Shown: positions 61,830 to 64,000 of the stretch, piece after piece | Layout: every line of letters begins with the position of its first letter | Numbering within the stretch: position 1 is the stretch's first letter | DNA from: Geotrypetes seraphini | Taxonomy: Eukaryota; Chordata; Amphibia; Gymnophiona; Dermophiidae | Direction of reading: 5' to 3' | Length of the DNA: 64,000 bases | NCBI RefSeq assembly: GCF_902459505.1 | Contig: NC_047096.1 | Span: 18,132,501 to 18,196,500, forward strand | Program-made: the position numbers and the translations under genes | Notes under the pieces: generated by a model | What the model saw: the letters and a program-made list of their open reading frames with translations, nothing else | Databases searched by the model: none | What the model was told of the DNA's origin: nothing

Positions 61830-62311
61830 TAGAGAATGACACGGTGACAAAATTCATCACCGTTCCCGTCCCTACGGATAACCGTGGGAAACCATCTTCA
61901 TGTCATTCTTTAAGGAGAGAGGGAAGAATCAGAGTATGAATGGCCACAACCACTGACCCGCAAGCTTTGCTTTGAAGAATGCTGGTGTAGAAGGACTGAG
62001 GTTGAAACAGACACTACAGAATGACAGTCTCTGGTATCCAGAGCAGATATTGTGATGTCATAATGCCTCATTCCAACAGTGCCTAAGAGCCAATCACATC
62101 AGTGATGTCACAATGGCTTCATTATCCTTGGCTCACATAAGAATCAGAGTATGAATGGCCACAACCACCGACCCGCAAGCTTTGCTTTGAAGAATGCTGG
62201 TGTAGAAGGACCGAGGTTAAAATAGATACTAGAAAATGACATGGGATTATTTCCCGCAGTTATCCGTGGGGACGGGAACAGTGATGAATTTTGTCACCGT
62301 GTCATTCTCTA
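61830..62311. mobile_element. hAT MITE (TAGAGAATGACAC ends) with perfect TSD
   Basis: 482 bp. Ends TAGAGAATGACACGGTGAC and GTCACCGTGTCATTCTCTA are inverted over about 60 bp, and the target duplication is a perfect ATTCTCAC (61822-61829, 62312-62319). Inside is a direct repeat ('agaatcagagtatgaatggc' at 61926 and again at 62141). It begins 79 bp after the exon 3 donor. Relatives at 27669 and 28482. Confidence 0.92.
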
Positions 62312-62319
62312 ATTCTCAC

Positions 62320-63666
62320 TGCTCCAGTTGAATTATTTTATTTTGGACTTTTATGTCTTCTTCTGCTGAGACCTTTTCTATAGAGTTTTGAAACTTAAGT
62401 AGATTGTTAGGTTATTCCTGGGGGAATACTGTGCAATGCAGAATTCCTTTCCTGTGCCAAATTCTGCACAGGAAAAAGATTGGAAGCACAAGTAGCAGCA
62501 GCTGGCATTATTCCTATTCTCCATAACCCCCCCCCCAAGCTGTAAGAAACACTTGGCATGCTCTTTCTATCTTCACAAAAGTTACCCCCATTTGTGTTCC
62601 ACAGCTGGCAATACACATCAAGGAAGAGGAGAGAAGTTACTCTTTGCACCACGTCAACCTCCTCTGCTGCCTGATGTTAATGTATTCAGGGCCAGCTCAA
62701 GGGACGATGGTGCCCTGAGCCAACTTTTGTATTGGGGCTCTCCACCCCTGCAGTCTGGTATCTTTCTCCTTCTCCCTCCCTTTACCTGTATTCTCTCAAA
62801 TCTCGTCCTTCTGGACCAGGTGAGGCACTGGCTCAGGCACTGGTGATAAAGGTTGCCAAAATCACAGTCTGGTATCTATCCCTATAAAAGTTTGAAGGTA
62901 GACCAGACTAAGATTTTGTTGACCACAGCAAGTTGTAGCTGGGCGAGTAGGAAGATGGCTTTTAAATGCTAAAAATGGTGCTCCCCTGATGCAGCCGCCT
63001 TTGGGCAAAATATAACACTATGTTGGAAGTGATTCAAGTGATATGTCAGCGGTGTAGAAACAGTGTGAAGCAGTATCGAGCGGCAGAAACAGAAGTGGCT
63101 GGAAGTTAACGTTTTCAGATAAGCGGTGGCTTTAATTGTATTCCTTTATTAAATATGAAAAATTGATGAACTGGCTGTTTGACAAGAAGATATGATGAAA
63201 GTATTATGCGACAGTAAATTTGGTGAAAATTGATATTGGATGGGCCAATGACGATGTAACTCAGATCCAACTTGGTAGTGATGGGATCTGGTCTGATGAT
63301 TGCCATCTGAAGGTCCAAAGAAAAAAGTATTGTCTGAACCATTCATGTAATGCCAAGTGATTTGATGGTCAGAACTATGAATTGTATAAGATCACCTGTT
63401 TAGGATTCACTTTTTGAAAGAGTTGTATATAAAATCATGAATGGAGTGAAACTGGTAGACATGTACCATGAAGTTAGAGGAATTTTTTTTCTGTTGATGC
63501 ATAATTAAGTTCAGGGATTTGATTAAAAAATAGCTAGGTTTTAAAGAGTTTTGGATAAGTTCTGGAGGAAAAGTTCATAATCCATTAAGGTAGACTTGAG
63601 GGAATGCTGCAGTATGGAATCTGGCTATTTTTGGGGAACTTGTGACTGGACTGGAACAGGATACTG
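62320..63666 (+). other. ILRUN: ILRUN intron 3, nothing recognised
   Basis: About 1.35 kb with no exon or repeat family I can name. Exon 4 is not seen here. Confidence 0.5.
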
Positions 63667-64000
63667 GATTAATTACATTAGTGATTTTTATTCCACCATT
63701 ACCTTGCGGTTCAAGGCGGATTACAGAAGAGGATTTCTGGACATGTCCAGAGGTGTTACAGAGTAGAGCGGGTTGCTTCAGAGGATTGAAATGTTTCATA
63801 CGGTGTTAGTTAGTCTTCATGGATTTCTTGAATGGCAGGGTTTTTATTTCTTTTCTGAAAGTTTTGTAATCTGGGGTCGCGATTAGTAGATTGGAGAGTT
63901 GGTGGTCTAGTTTTGCTGCCTGTGTGGCTAGAAGGCCATCATACAGTTTTTTCCGTTTGATGTCTCTGATTGGAGGGTATGTGAAGGGTGTCTGGGTTCT
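63667..64000 (-). mobile_element. L2-like LINE 3' fragment, cut by window end
   Basis: Starts 'aattacattagtgattttta' and 'ttgcggttcaaggcggatta', matching 10571 and 41186, and continues to the window end with 'ggcagggtttttatttcttt' shared with 41370. The upstream ORF portion would lie beyond 64000. Confidence 0.75.

Overview
The window is vertebrate nuclear DNA, most likely from a large-genome tetrapod. An amphibian, perhaps a caecilian, is my best guess. Coding sequence is sparse, introns are 16-23 kb, and the rest is a dense mix of CR1, L2-like and L1-like LINEs, a tRNA-type SINE, many palindromic hAT and Tigger-like MITEs, and DIRS-type tyrosine-recombinase retroelements. The organism is inferred from this repeat mix and from protein similarity recalled from memory; no search was run.

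Two host genes lie head to head. SNRPC (U1 snRNP protein C) is on the minus strand. Its whole coding sequence is resolved into six exons (7111-15725), all with GT/AG junctions and consistent phases, giving 159 residues, the same length as the human protein. ILRUN (C6orf106; UBA-like plus NBR1-type FW domain) is on the plus strand. Its first three coding exons are at 21426-21583, 44646-44800 and 61553-61750; the 3' end lies beyond the window. Head-to-head SNRPC and ILRUN is also the human 6p21 arrangement. The 5.7 kb between the two start codons holds a CRE palindrome near SNRPC, a CpG-rich ILRUN promoter, and a run of five palindromic hAT MITEs.

Layout: 1-6.7 kb, intergenic with MITEs and an L1-type insertion with a clean target duplication. 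6.7-15.7 kb, SNRPC with CR1, SINE and L2-like insertions in its introns. 15.7-21.4 kb, intergenic MITE cluster and promoters. 21.6-44.6 kb, ILRUN intron 1, with a decayed DNA transposon bearing about 500-bp inverted repeats (22.5-24.8 kb), an L1-clade fragment, L2 fragments, Tigger-like MITEs, a hairpin minisatellite element, and a nested composite hAT (37.7-40.6 kb) that contains CR1 pieces. 44.8-61.6 kb, ILRUN intron 2, with a large foldback (47.9-48.6 kb), a young-looking DIRS element (50.5-56.35 kb), a CR1 fragment and an old DIRS relic with a second DIRS end inside it. 61.75-64 kb, start of ILRUN intron 3, with a hAT MITE 79 bp past the splice donor.

The clearest candidates for something undescribed are the long-TIR DNA transposon with a protein of no family I can name (22541-24839), the hairpin-unit minisatellite element found twice (9.76-10.33 and 35.6-36.3 kb), and the MITE cluster in the divergent intergenic region. 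I saw no novel host gene system.
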